Assembly (NCBI GenBank): GCA_021798835.1
Contig: JAJZBQ010000004.1
Span: 62,001 to 126,000 of the forward strand
DNA: 64,000 nucleotides
From: Pseudomonadota bacterium
Lineage (GTDB): Bacteria > Pseudomonadota > Gammaproteobacteria > Burkholderiales > Ferrovaceae
Direction of reading: 5' to 3'
The stretch's first letter is position 1. The number at the start of each line of letters is the position of its first letter. A program made the position numbers and the translations under genes. Below, one piece after another: positions 25,082 through 33,875 of the stretch. The notes under the pieces were generated by a model. It saw only the letters and a program-made list of their open reading frames with translations, was not told the origin of the DNA and ran no database searches.

Positions 25082-26365
25082 ATGGAAACCCGCATTGCTG
25101 ATCGATTCAAATCTTTTGTCGCCGTACAGGACATGGAAAATGTACTGCGTTCCTGTGTCCATTGTGGGTTTTGTCTGGCCACGTGCCCAACCTATCAAAT
25201 ACTGGGGGATGAACGCGATAGCCCGCGTGGACGAATTTATCTGATCAAAGCCTTGATCGAAGGAAAATCAGACGGGGAGGAGACACGTTTTCATTTGGAT
25301 CGCTGTCTGACCTGCCGTTCCTGTGAGACGACTTGCCCTTCCGGAGTTCAATATGGCCGTTTGTTGGGAGAAGCGCGTCAGTTGTTGGAAGATCAGGTCC
25401 CGCGCCCCTGGTTCCAGCGACTTGTACGTTTTGGTCTCAAGCAGGGATTATCTTATCCTGCTCGATTCTCTCTGATGATGACCTTGGCACAATGGATACG
25501 TCCTTTATTGCCAAAAAACTTGCAACAACGTGTACCACAGCGTACAAAAAAATCGATATCGATTGCGCAACATTCACGACGCGTGATGTTTTTGGCAGGC
25601 TGTGTTCAGCCAGCCTTGCGACCAGGCATTCAGGAGGCGGCCATGCGCTTGCTGGATGGGTTGGGGATTTCCGGAATGGTAAGTCGCCAGGCAGGATGTT
25701 GTGGGGCGCTAAACCACCACTTGGGTGATGAGGCGGCGGCACTGGTCCAGATAAGAGCCAATATCGATGCCTGGTGGCCGGCTATCGAGGCAGGAACTAT
25801 AGAAGCCGTGATCACGACCGCATCGGCATGTGGTGTTGAGGTGCGGGATTATGGTCATGTTCTACGTCGTGATCAGCACTATGCTGAGAAAGCCCGTCGG
25901 GTATCTGCATTGGTATCCGATATTGGTGAATTTCTGGCGCGCGAATTAGGTCAGAATGAAGATGAGCAACGCTTGGCATTGCACAGTTTGGGGATGGATT
26001 TATCGGCCTCTCGTGGAAAGGTCGCCTTTCAGATTCCCTGTACCATGCAACACGGTTTGCGCAGTCAGGACACTGTACAGGGTATTTTGCGAGCCAGTGG
26101 AGCTGAACTGTCGTTCGTCGACGAAGCCCATCTGTGTTGTGGCTCTGCTGGCACCTACTCAATATTGCAACCCACGCTATCCAATGCATTGCGCACACGT
26201 AAACTCATGCACCTGCAAGCTGGTGAACCTTCGGTCATTCTCAGTGCCAATCTGGGTTGCCAGATGCATCTGGAACAAGAAGCAGAGGTTCCAGTCGTTC
26301 ATTGGGTAGAGTGGCTGGACCAGCAAATCATGCTGGATAGGCAACAACAGGCAATTCGCGCATAA
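25082..26365 (+). CDS. glcF: Glycolate oxidase iron-sulfur subunit GlcF
   Basis: A 427-residue subunit with two [4Fe-4S] clusters: C25, C28, C31, C35 in CVHCGFCLATCP and C75, C78, C81, C85 in CLTCRSCETTCP. Two CCG domains follow (AGCCGALNHH and HLCCGSAGTY). It passes electrons from GlcD/E to the respiratory chain. The ATG at 25082 is preferred over an upstream frame that overlaps glcE. Confidence 0.95.
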   Translation: METRIADRFKSFVAVQDMENVLRSCVHCGFCLATCPTYQILGDERDSPRGRIYLIKALIEGKSDGEETRFHLDRCLTCRSCETTCPSGVQYGRLLGEARQLLEDQVPRPWFQRLVRFGLKQGLSYPARFSLMMTLAQWIRPLLPKNLQQRVPQRTKKSISIAQHSRRVMFLAGCVQPALRPGIQEAAMRLLDGLGISGMVSRQAGCCGALNHHLGDEAAALVQIRANIDAWWPAIEAGTIEAVITTASACGVEVRDYGHVLRRDQHYAEKARRVSALVSDIGEFLARELGQNEDEQRLALHSLGMDLSASRGKVAFQIPCTMQHGLRSQDTVQGILRASGAELSFVDEAHLCCGSAGTYSILQPTLSNALRTRKLMHLQAGEPSVILSANLGCQMHLEQEAEVPVVHWVEWLDQQIMLDRQQQAIRA

Positions 26366-26400
26366 TAAATGCAACCGATCAGATTGTGTATCGACGAGCC

Positions 26401-27120
26401 ATGAACTACCCAACGCCTCTTCTGGAGGGAGTGTTACTGCGTCGTATCCAGCGATTTCTTGCTGATATACAGTTTTCAGATGGGCAAATAGTGAGAGCCC
26501 ACGTCCCTAATACGGGCAGTTTACTGAGTTGCCTCCTCCCTGGGCAAATGGCACGCGTCAGTTGCGCGCAAGACCCCTCGCGACGTTGCCCTTATACTCT
26601 GGAACAACTAAAGGTTGGAGAGACGTGGGTTGGAGTCAATACCCAGCGTGCCAATACCTTGGCAGGTGAGGCCCTGCGCGCAGGGCTGTGGCCGACTTTG
26701 GCCGCTTACCATAGTTGGCGTGCAGAAGTTCCTTATGGCAGACAGCGAAGCCGCATCGACTGGCTATCCACGGAGGTTGGGTTTCCGGATTGTTATGTGG
26801 AAGTCAAGAGCGTCACTTTATCGCAGGAGCCAGGAATAGGGGGCTTCCCGGATGCTCCCAGTAGTCGTGCTCGCAAGCATTTGGAAGAGTTGGAATATTG
26901 TATAGATCAGGGCCACCGGGCCATATTGTTGTACTGTGTACAACGAGCCGATGTGGTCAAGGTTTTGGCCGCCGAGGCCATTGATCCGGCTTATGCTCGT
27001 GCACTGAGACAAGCGGTCTCCCGCGGGGTCGAGGTACTGGCTTTGAGTATCAACCCACAGAAAAATGAATTGGTTATTGCTCGTGAACTCCCGGTTTTTA
27101 CATGGATTTCATATGGATGA
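26401..27120 (+). CDS. sfsA: SfsA-family DNA/RNA nuclease or sugar-fermentation stimulation protein
   Basis: A 239-residue SfsA protein. Signatures: RFLADIQFSDG, HVPNTGSLLSCLLPG, SRIDWLSTEVGFPDCYVEVK and a nuclease-like core (VEVKSVTL, FPDAPSSRARKHLEEL). The family binds DNA and resembles PD-(D/E)XK nucleases; its cellular role is unsettled. ATG 26401 matches the family start. Confidence 0.92.
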   Translation: MNYPTPLLEGVLLRRIQRFLADIQFSDGQIVRAHVPNTGSLLSCLLPGQMARVSCAQDPSRRCPYTLEQLKVGETWVGVNTQRANTLAGEALRAGLWPTLAAYHSWRAEVPYGRQRSRIDWLSTEVGFPDCYVEVKSVTLSQEPGIGGFPDAPSSRARKHLEELEYCIDQGHRAILLYCVQRADVVKVLAAEAIDPAYARALRQAVSRGVEVLALSINPQKNELVIARELPVFTWISYG

Positions 27121-27172
27121 TCCTATGCTATGATGGCTGGATTGAGCGTTATTGGAAGAATATATCTCCCTC

Positions 27173-28039
27173 ATGAACATCAATTTTACCGCTTTGCGTG
27201 CGTTTTATGAGGTGGCACGCTGCAATAGTTTTACATTGGCAGCAGATCATCTTTGCTTGACCCAACCCGCTGTATCCAAAGCCGTGTCAGGTCTCGAAGA
27301 TGTTTTGGGGATTTCCCTGTTCGAACGTACCTCGCGTCAGGTGCGCCTGACTGAAGCAGGTCAAGGCTTGTGGGATCACGCACGATCAATTTTTGCCATG
27401 GAACAGGCGGCCATGGATGAGATAGTCCAACGTCGTGGCCTGAGACGCGGAAAATTGCATATCGGGGCGAGTACGACGATTGCCAGTTTTTGGTTGGTTC
27501 AAGAATTGGCACGCTACCTGCAGTGCTATCCAGACATTGATGTCCATGTGAGCGCTGGAAATACACAATCGATGGTTCAACGGGTGCTAGATGGTGAAGT
27601 AGAGATGGCCTTGGTCGAGGGGGGCGTGATTGAAGAACCTCGTTTGGATTGTCGCTGGTGGCGTAATGAACCCTTGCTCCTGGTGACAGCGCCAACCTAT
27701 CCAGTCCAACATCATGACTTGAATTGCTCACGCTGGGTGATGCGTGAACAGGGTTCTGGAACTGCCCAGGTGGTACATGATTATCTGGAACGGGCAGGGA
27801 TTTTCCCACAAGCCCGAGTCGTTGTGGAAAGCAATCAGGCAGTGGTAGAGATGGTGGTGGCGGGAGCGGGAATTGCCATCGTTCCCTTGGTTTTGGCAAG
27901 GCATTACCAGGAACGAGGAGAACTGGTTCCCTTGCCTTGGCCACTGTATCCTTTGGAGCGACCGTTGACCAAAATTTCCCTCAGGGGACGCCAACCCAGT
28001 CCGGCTCGCGAAGCCTTTGAGGCACTGTTGGTTTCTTGA
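27173..28039 (+). CDS. LysR-type transcriptional regulator
   Basis: A 288-residue regulator with the N-terminal winged HTH (ALRAFYEVARCNSFTLAADH, QPAVSKAVSGLEDVLGISLF) and a periplasmic-binding-like effector domain (GKLHIGASTTIASFWL). It resembles CbbR/CysB-like members, but the effector cannot be read from sequence. It follows sfsA and the glycolate genes on the same strand, 52 nt after sfsA, and may control that region. Confidence 0.9.
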   Translation: MNINFTALRAFYEVARCNSFTLAADHLCLTQPAVSKAVSGLEDVLGISLFERTSRQVRLTEAGQGLWDHARSIFAMEQAAMDEIVQRRGLRRGKLHIGASTTIASFWLVQELARYLQCYPDIDVHVSAGNTQSMVQRVLDGEVEMALVEGGVIEEPRLDCRWWRNEPLLLVTAPTYPVQHHDLNCSRWVMREQGSGTAQVVHDYLERAGIFPQARVVVESNQAVVEMVVAGAGIAIVPLVLARHYQERGELVPLPWPLYPLERPLTKISLRGRQPSPAREAFEALLVS

Positions 28040-28066
28040 TACTCTGGGATTGCGGAGGTTTAACCA

Positions 28067-28315
28067 TCAAGTGGTCAGGACACTCGCGAAATGCTTTTCC
28101 ATGGAAAACCTTACGGCAGCCTCTACGCGTGAGGTAATCTCAAGTTTGCTATAAATATGGCGCACATGCAGTTTTACCGTATCGTGACTGATCCCCAGAA
28201 TTCTTCCAATGACCTTGTTGGTATGTCCCTCGGACAACAATCCCAGAATCTGGTGTTCCCTTTCTGTCAGTCGTTTGAAGGCAGGCCCCATACTGTGTGA
28301 AAAAAAGTCTGACAT
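28067..28315 (-). CDS. Stand-alone LuxR-type HTH regulator
   Basis: An 82-residue protein that is essentially only the GerE/LuxR DNA-binding domain: LTEREHQILGLLSEGHTNKV, IGRILGISHDTVKLHVRHIY, SKLEITSRVEAAV. There is no receiver or autoinducer domain. ATG 28315 with GGGAG upstream is preferred over more distal starts. It reads away from tusA; the 215-bp AT-rich gap between them carries both promoters but no other gene. Confidence 0.85.
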   Translation of the reverse strand: MSDFFSHSMGPAFKRLTEREHQILGLLSEGHTNKVIGRILGISHDTVKLHVRHIYSKLEITSRVEAAVRFSMEKHFASVLTT

Positions 28316-28530
28316 GATGCGCTCCCAACTCATAATTATGAATCGTGAGATTGACACGAAATTATAAATTACTCAAATTAATTGTTTTCATAAAATAATG
28401 AAAAAAAGAGATGATACTCGGTGGGACACGCGGTTACACTCAAAGAAGTTTGATACTGGTGTGAAAGAGGAAAATCACTCAGCCAATGGGTGATCATGAA
28501 GTGGTTGGACTATGAGAATAGGAGAAAGTA

Positions 28531-28758
28531 GTGCAAGTTGACAAAGAACTGGATGTACGCGGGATGGGTTGTCCACTCCCCATACTAAAAACAAAAAAAT
28601 CATTGACTGATATGCAATCAGGTCAAATTCTTAAAGTAATTTCAACAGATGTCGGGGCGGTTGGAGATATGCAAGCCTTTTCCAGACAGACAGGTAATGA
28701 ATTGGTGGCAATGGAGGAAATGGCAGGAGAACACATATTTTTTATCCGGAAAAAATAG
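28531..28758 (+). CDS. tusA: TusA-family sulfurtransferase
   Basis: A 75-residue protein with the signature LDVRGMGCPLPILKTKK; Cys14 in the GCP box carries the persulfide. TusA-type proteins relay sulfur for tRNA thiolation or sulfur oxidation. It starts at GTG 28531 with GGAGAAA 4 nt upstream. No dsr/hdr or rhodanese partner is adjacent. Confidence 0.9.
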   Translation: MQVDKELDVRGMGCPLPILKTKKSLTDMQSGQILKVISTDVGAVGDMQAFSRQTGNELVAMEEMAGEHIFFIRKK

Positions 28759-28800
28759 AGGAATATCAGGAAGTGTCACCCATGTACTCCTATCAGGAAA

Positions 28801-29652
28801 TCATGAGGAAAAAATAATTTCTTCGGGTGCGACCAGCAATTGCAGGTAGTGTTGGCTGTGATCGATCAAGTCGGTAAAGCGTACCGAGCAGTTTGAACTT
28901 CTCAAGGTAACCCGAGAGGTGACTTGGCCCAATTGCCATAACAGACTGGTGTTGGGATACTTCAGTATCCGAGCTTGAGCATCGGCCAATCGGCGAAATA
29001 GAAATGGCCAGATCAGGAGTGTCTGTTGAAGTAAAGGCCAGTCCTTTGGATTGTATGGAAACCCTTTATGGGTGATCTCATCACGCCAGATCCCACGTTT
29101 TGCCAAACGTGCCTCATGAAGCGCCTGCAATAGGGATGGCATCCAAATAGAAGGAAACGCTCCGTGGAATAATGGCCAAACTGCGCCGCTACGGATCAAA
29201 TGCAGATTTGCACTATTTTCCCAGGCAGCGATGGATGAGGTAGTCGCGCGGAGAGTTTCCCGAGAGGCCAGACCCACTGCACGACCATGACGGTCACACT
29301 GCATCAGTCCCAGCATACCAGGAATACGTGAAGGATAACCCTCAACCAGACGGCCTCCGATAGAATATTGGCATCCCTGAAAACCCAGGAATCTCAGCAG
29401 ATACTGTGCAGCGGACTCCCCCCAGGGATAGGGTTGGCGTACAACGGGATATCCGCGACGATGATAATGAATTTCTGGGGCATCAATGCCATAGAGTCGA
29501 ACTGTCAGTGATCTGCCGCTGCTCCAGCGCAAACGACCCCATATCATTTGGGTCTGTGTCCCACTGTCAGGCATAAACTGCAACGTATCGCCATCTGGTG
29601 CGGTATTTACAGCCACCCAGCATCCTTTGAGCCAGGTGACATAGGGGGTCAC
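28801..29652 (-). CDS. Staphylococcal-nuclease-like protein
   Basis: A 283-residue protein with an SNase fold: DGDTL (20-24) and VRLYGIDAPE (51-60), then GESAAQYLLRFL and a DRHGRAVGL strand. It lacks a clear N-terminal signal peptide. The C-terminal half is Trp/Leu-rich and unusual for the family. It overlaps rfbC by 4 nt and is probably the last gene of the rfbD-rfbC transcript. Nuclease activity is likely but the substrate is unknown. Confidence 0.75.
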   Translation of the reverse strand: MTPYVTWLKGCWVAVNTAPDGDTLQFMPDSGTQTQMIWGRLRWSSGRSLTVRLYGIDAPEIHYHRRGYPVVRQPYPWGESAAQYLLRFLGFQGCQYSIGGRLVEGYPSRIPGMLGLMQCDRHGRAVGLASRETLRATTSSIAAWENSANLHLIRSGAVWPLFHGAFPSIWMPSLLQALHEARLAKRGIWRDEITHKGFPYNPKDWPLLQQTLLIWPFLFRRLADAQARILKYPNTSLLWQLGQVTSRVTLRSSNCSVRFTDLIDHSQHYLQLLVAPEEIIFSS

Positions 29653-30209
29653 AGTTGTTCGTAAATTTCTGAACGAGATAATGGCAGGCCCGCTTGATCC
29701 TTGGCAGAGAGTCTGGGTGACCCTTGAATTTCGTGTAAAGGCCAGGGAATGCCAATGTCGGGATCATTCCATAACAAGGAACGTTCGGCTGGAGAAAGCC
29801 AGTAATCCGTGGTCTTGTAGAGAAACTCGGCAGATTCCGTGAGCGTCAAAAAGCCGTGTGCGAAACCAGAGGGAATCCAAAGCATTTGACGGTTTTCGGC
29901 TGATAAGCGACATCCAAAGTGCTGACCAAAGGTGGGAGAGTGACGACGAATATCTACGGCCACATCGTAAACTTCACCAGCAATTACGCGCACCAGTTTT
30001 CCTTGCGACTGTTCGATTTGGTAGTGTAATCCCCGCAATACCCCCTGGGTAGAGCGTGAATGATTATCTTGCACGAAATCAACGTTACAACCGGTCACTT
30101 GTGCAAAAACTCGTGCATTAAAACTTTCAAAAAAGAAGCCACGATCGTCACCAAATACCTTGGGTTGGAGTAGCATTAAACCGGCCAGTGGAGTGGGTTG
30201 GGCATGCAT
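29649..30209 (-). CDS. rfbC: dTDP-4-dehydrorhamnose 3,5-epimerase
   Basis: A 186-residue cupin epimerase for dTDP-L-rhamnose synthesis. FGDDRGFFFESFN, QDNHSRSTQGVLRGLHYQ (catalytic His62) and WIPSGFAHGFLTL are the family signature. The ATG at 30209 fits the usual length; the open frame upstream is not part of the protein. rfbD lies 49 nt upstream; rfbA and rfbB are absent here. Confidence 0.95.
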   Translation of the reverse strand: MHAQPTPLAGLMLLQPKVFGDDRGFFFESFNARVFAQVTGCNVDFVQDNHSRSTQGVLRGLHYQIEQSQGKLVRVIAGEVYDVAVDIRRHSPTFGQHFGCRLSAENRQMLWIPSGFAHGFLTLTESAEFLYKTTDYWLSPAERSLLWNDPDIGIPWPLHEIQGSPRLSAKDQAGLPLSRSEIYEQL

Positions 30210-30258
30210 ATGGTTTCTCGTTGGTGGAAAACAGTAAGGGGCTCTCAATGTATTTTCG

Positions 30259-31152
30259 TTATTCCGAGTTCCCGGAAAGACCCGACAGGCATTGATCCAG
30301 AGCGACTTCCCAGTCAGGAAGGCGGACTTCGAAGGTACGCGCCAGTTTACCATTATCGAGACGGCTATTGGCAGGACGTATGACAGGACTGGGGTACTCA
30401 GCCGATGAAATCGGTACCAGATGGGTGGTATACCGGCATTGTTCAAAAATGCGCTGGGTAAAACTGTACCAACTGGTAGATCCACCATTGGTCATGTGGT
30501 ACAGTCCGCTATAAGGGCGTACGGCAGCATTCACAGGCAGACCATCAGTCAGTACTTTTTGAAGGACGGCAATGGTGGCTTCGGCGATGGATCCTGCCCA
30601 AGTCGGCGCACCCCACTGGTCATTGACAATGCGTAATTCATCCCGTTCCTGACCAAGTTTAAGCATGGTTTTTAGAAAGTTACGGCCATGCAGGCTGTAT
30701 ACCCAACTGGTTCGGAAGATTAGGACGGGAGCCTCACTTTCCATCAATAATACTTCACCTTGACGTTTGCTCTTGCCATAAATTCCCAAAGGATGGGGAG
30801 GCTCATCCTCCGTATATCCCCCTTGGATGCGAGTTCCATCAAACACATAATCAGTCGAATAGTGGACCAAAGCACCTTGCCATTCGGCCAAACACTGACT
30901 CAGGCAGTGTGGCAGTTCTGCATTGAGGAGAAAAGCGACATCGGGTTCCTGTTCTGCCTTGTCCACCGCCGTATAAGCAGCCGCATTGATCACCAAGTCG
31001 GGTTGTTCCTGATGCATCCATTTGCGTACAGCAACCAGATCGGCCAAATCCAACTCACTGCGTGGGGGGGCCAATACGGTCGCGTATGAAGGCAGTCTGC
31101 GCGATATGGCTGAACCTACTTGGCCATGGATACCGGTGAGAAGAATTTTCAT
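30259..31152 (-). CDS. rfbD: dTDP-4-dehydrorhamnose reductase
   Basis: A 297-residue SDR enzyme that reduces the keto sugar in the last step to dTDP-L-rhamnose. It shows TGIHGQVGSAI (7-16), HYSTDYVFDG, YxxxK at Y125/K129 (YGKSK) and RTSWVYS. The start at 31152 matches the family; longer frames upstream are not conserved. It is the first gene of the rfbD-rfbC-nuclease group. Confidence 0.95.
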   Translation of the reverse strand: MKILLTGIHGQVGSAISRRLPSYATVLAPPRSELDLADLVAVRKWMHQEQPDLVINAAAYTAVDKAEQEPDVAFLLNAELPHCLSQCLAEWQGALVHYSTDYVFDGTRIQGGYTEDEPPHPLGIYGKSKRQGEVLLMESEAPVLIFRTSWVYSLHGRNFLKTMLKLGQERDELRIVNDQWGAPTWAGSIAEATIAVLQKVLTDGLPVNAAVRPYSGLYHMTNGGSTSWYSFTQRIFEQCRYTTHLVPISSAEYPSPVIRPANSRLDNGKLARTFEVRLPDWEVALDQCLSGLSGNSE

Positions 31153-31337
31153 GGAGATGTTCCGTGACTCTGGAAAAATTCTTGCTACTATAACGCAACT
31201 TCGAAAATCAACTACAACGGAGGATATTTTCAATCCGTCTGGCTGCGTTGACACTTCATCCATGACCAGATACACCACCGTGTTTTGTTTTGAATTTTTG
31301 GGAGAAGAGATGCCACGTGAAGCAAACCAAACTCCAC

Positions 31338-32050
31338 AAGCTTCTTCATTTTTGAGGATGTAATGAGTGCGGATGATGCAGGCACTGGAAGGATTGACGA
31401 TGTTTGCTTTAAACCAGGGGGAGGTTTGTGCCTGTCCATCGCGTGCGTTAATTCAGGAATCCATCGCTGAGTCTTTCATGACTCGTGCTCTGCAACGTGT
31501 CAAGGCCATCTGGATGGGAAATCCACTGGAGTCCAGCACCATGATGGGCGCACAAGTTTCTGAGGAACACTTGGACAAGGTTTTGTCGTATATACAAATT
31601 GGCAGGGAGGAAGGAGCACAGTGCCTGGTTGGGGGAGATCGGTTGGTTCAGGAAGGGGATCTGGCAAATGGGTTTTATATGACCCCTACAATTTTCAAGG
31701 GAAACAATCGAATGAGACTGTTTCAGGAAGAAATTTTTGGTCCTGTGTTGGCTGTGACCACCTTTAAAAACGAAGAAGAGGCACTGGACATTGCCAACGA
31801 TACCCCATATGGAACTGGGAGCTGGGGTCTGGACGCTTGATGGTAATCGGGCTTTTCGGATGGGGCGTGGGATTCAGGCAGGAAGGATATGGACCAATTG
31901 TTATCATGTCTACCCAGCCCACGCAACTTTTGGCGGATACTAAGCAATCGGGAAATGGGCGTGAAAACCACCGGATAATGTTGGCCCCATTACCAACAAA
32001 CCAAGAATTTGCTGGTATCTTATTCTCCAGATGCTTCGGGTTTTTTCTGA
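31338..32050 (+). pseudogene. Decayed aldehyde dehydrogenase, C-terminal half
   Basis: The frames FFIFEDVMSADDA (near 31340), LEGLTMFALNQGEVCACPSR (31388 on; the Cys in the GEVC box is the catalytic one), [28 protein letters not shown] and finally HYQQTKNLLVSYSPDASGFF with stop at 32050 reconstruct the last half of an ExaC/acetaldehyde-type aldehyde dehydrogenase. At least three frameshifts and an internal stop separate them, and the NAD-binding first half is missing. Confidence 0.85.
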
Positions 32051-32084
32051 AAATGTTTTAACCATGATAGGGAGGTCAAGTACC

Positions 32085-32402
32085 ATGATGAAATCATTGA
32101 ATATTGTTTTAGTATCCAGTTTGGCGTTGGTGGGTTCGGCTTGGGCGAATCCATTGTCCGGTGCAGCAGATGCAGCATTTCAAAGCAAAAAAGACGCTAT
32201 TCTGTCTTCACTTAAATCCTGCATTTCACCAGCGACCAACGAGCAACAATTGAAACAATGTCTTCTGTCTCAATTGAATCCTCTATCAGGTGGGTCAACA
32301 GGAATGAACAATTCACTTGTTGGGGGAGGGGCGGCAGGTGCGGCTGCTCAAGTCCTGCAAAACCCGGGTTCTGCCTTGCAAGGGCTAGGAAACGGATTGT
32401 AG
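32085..32402 (+). CDS. Small secreted hypothetical protein
   Basis: A 105-residue protein with a signal peptide (MMKSLNIVLVSSLALVGSAWA, cleavage after AWA), two cysteines (CISPATNEQQLKQC) and a Gly/Leu/Asn-rich C-terminus. The ATG at 32085 has GGGAGG 9 nt upstream. It is probably periplasmic; no known domain. Confidence 0.7.
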   Translation: MMKSLNIVLVSSLALVGSAWANPLSGAADAAFQSKKDAILSSLKSCISPATNEQQLKQCLLSQLNPLSGGSTGMNNSLVGGGAAGAAAQVLQNPGSALQGLGNGL

Positions 32403-32501
32403 GCGTTTCTTTTCTCGACAGCGACACACAAGTACATTCTGAACGGGAGGGGCGGTGAGTTGTTCTCTCAACAACCGCCTCAAACGATTATCATGTTGTC
32501 C

Positions 32502-33683
32502 ATGAACAAAATCGAAGCCTATGATGTAATTGTCGTTGGTGCTGGTGCAGCCGGTATGATGTGTGCGGCCCAGGCTGGGCAGCGAGGTCGTCGTGTGTTA
32601 TTGATCGATCATAGTCAGAAACTGGCGGAAAAAATTCGGATATCGGGTGGAGGGCGTTGCAATTTCACCAACTTGTATTGCGGACCGGAGCATTATCTTT
32701 CCCAGAATCCTGACTTTTGTCGTTCCGCTCTGGCTCGTTATACACCACGCCATTTCATTGCGCTGGTAGAACGTTATGGCATTCGATATCACGAGAAAAC
32801 ATTGGGGCAGTTATTTTGTGATGGCAGCGCGCAGCAAATTATTGAGTTGCTGCGTAGTGAGTGCGAGGCTGGACAGGTTACCTGGCGCAGGCCCTGCGAG
32901 GTGCATGGCGTGGTTGCTATTTCAGAGGGGTTTAGAATTGCAACCACGCAAGGACAGTACCATTCTCAGTCTCTGGTGATCGCTACTGGCGGTTTGGCAG
33001 TGCCTGCCATCGGATCAACACCCATGGCGTATCAGATTGCCGAACAGTTTGGTCTATCCGTGGTTCCCCCCAGACCTGCTTTGGTCCCTCTGGCATTGGA
33101 ATCAGAAATACGAGAACATTTGGCAAATTTATCCGGGCTTTCTCTGGAAGTCGAAATATCCTGTGGGCAGGGACACTTTCGCGAGGCAATGTTATTCACT
33201 CATCGCGGGATTTCCGGTCCCGCTGTTCTGCAGATATCCTCCTATTGGAAAGATGGTGACTTAATTTCGATCAATTTACTGCCGGATATGGATACGCAAA
33301 CTTGGCTGGCTGAGCATGGAACCAGTCGCACGCGATTTGATAATTTTCTGGCGGAAGTTCTTCCACGTCGATTTGCCCTTCAATGGTGTGAATTGCATCA
33401 TCTGAAAAAGCCTGTTTGCCAATATTCCCCGACTCAGTTACAGCATATCGGAAAAACTCTTAATAATTGGTCCCTGAGACCTTCAGGAACCTTGGGATAT
33501 CACAAGGCAGAGGTCACTCTCGGTGGCATCGACACGCAGGAATTGTCATCCAAAACCCTGGAATCCAAAAAGATCGCAGGATTGTATTTTATTGGTGAAG
33601 CCGTCGATGTTACGGGTCATCTGGGGGGGTTTAATTTTCAATGGGCATGGTCTAGTGGTCATGCAGCAGGTCAGGTGGTATGA
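32502..33683 (+). CDS. BaiN/HI0933-family NAD(P)/FAD-dependent oxidoreductase
   Basis: A 393-residue flavoprotein. It has GAGAAG at residues 13-18, KIRISGGGRCNFTN (family hallmark), VIATGGLAVPAIGSTP, and C-terminal DVTGHLGGFNFQWAWSSGH. Function within the family is poorly known. The frame is open from TTG 32460, which has GGGAGG nearby, but ATG 32502 gives the usual length. A hairpin (GGCGGT to ACCGCC) lies between 32453 and 32481. Confidence 0.85.
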   Translation: MNKIEAYDVIVVGAGAAGMMCAAQAGQRGRRVLLIDHSQKLAEKIRISGGGRCNFTNLYCGPEHYLSQNPDFCRSALARYTPRHFIALVERYGIRYHEKTLGQLFCDGSAQQIIELLRSECEAGQVTWRRPCEVHGVVAISEGFRIATTQGQYHSQSLVIATGGLAVPAIGSTPMAYQIAEQFGLSVVPPRPALVPLALESEIREHLANLSGLSLEVEISCGQGHFREAMLFTHRGISGPAVLQISSYWKDGDLISINLLPDMDTQTWLAEHGTSRTRFDNFLAEVLPRRFALQWCELHHLKKPVCQYSPTQLQHIGKTLNNWSLRPSGTLGYHKAEVTLGGIDTQELSSKTLESKKIAGLYFIGEAVDVTGHLGGFNFQWAWSSGHAAGQVV

Positions 33684-33875
33684 GGACTGACGAAAACAGT
33701 CACCCCCCGTGGAATACAGAGAAAAGAACGATAAAACTTTCTGATAGAATGAAAGCGTCAGGTTTTGTGATGGCTAATGGTTCTGGAAAACAACCGATGG
33801 TCACTGCCCGTAGTAAACGTCGGTTGAACGCGTGTCAAAAAGCATTCTGGTAATCGATGATAACGGAGGGTCTTG

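Noticed and set aside
31022-31363. Rightward open frame overlapping the start of rfbD
   Set aside because: It is antisense to the conserved N-terminus of rfbD and encodes no recognisable protein.
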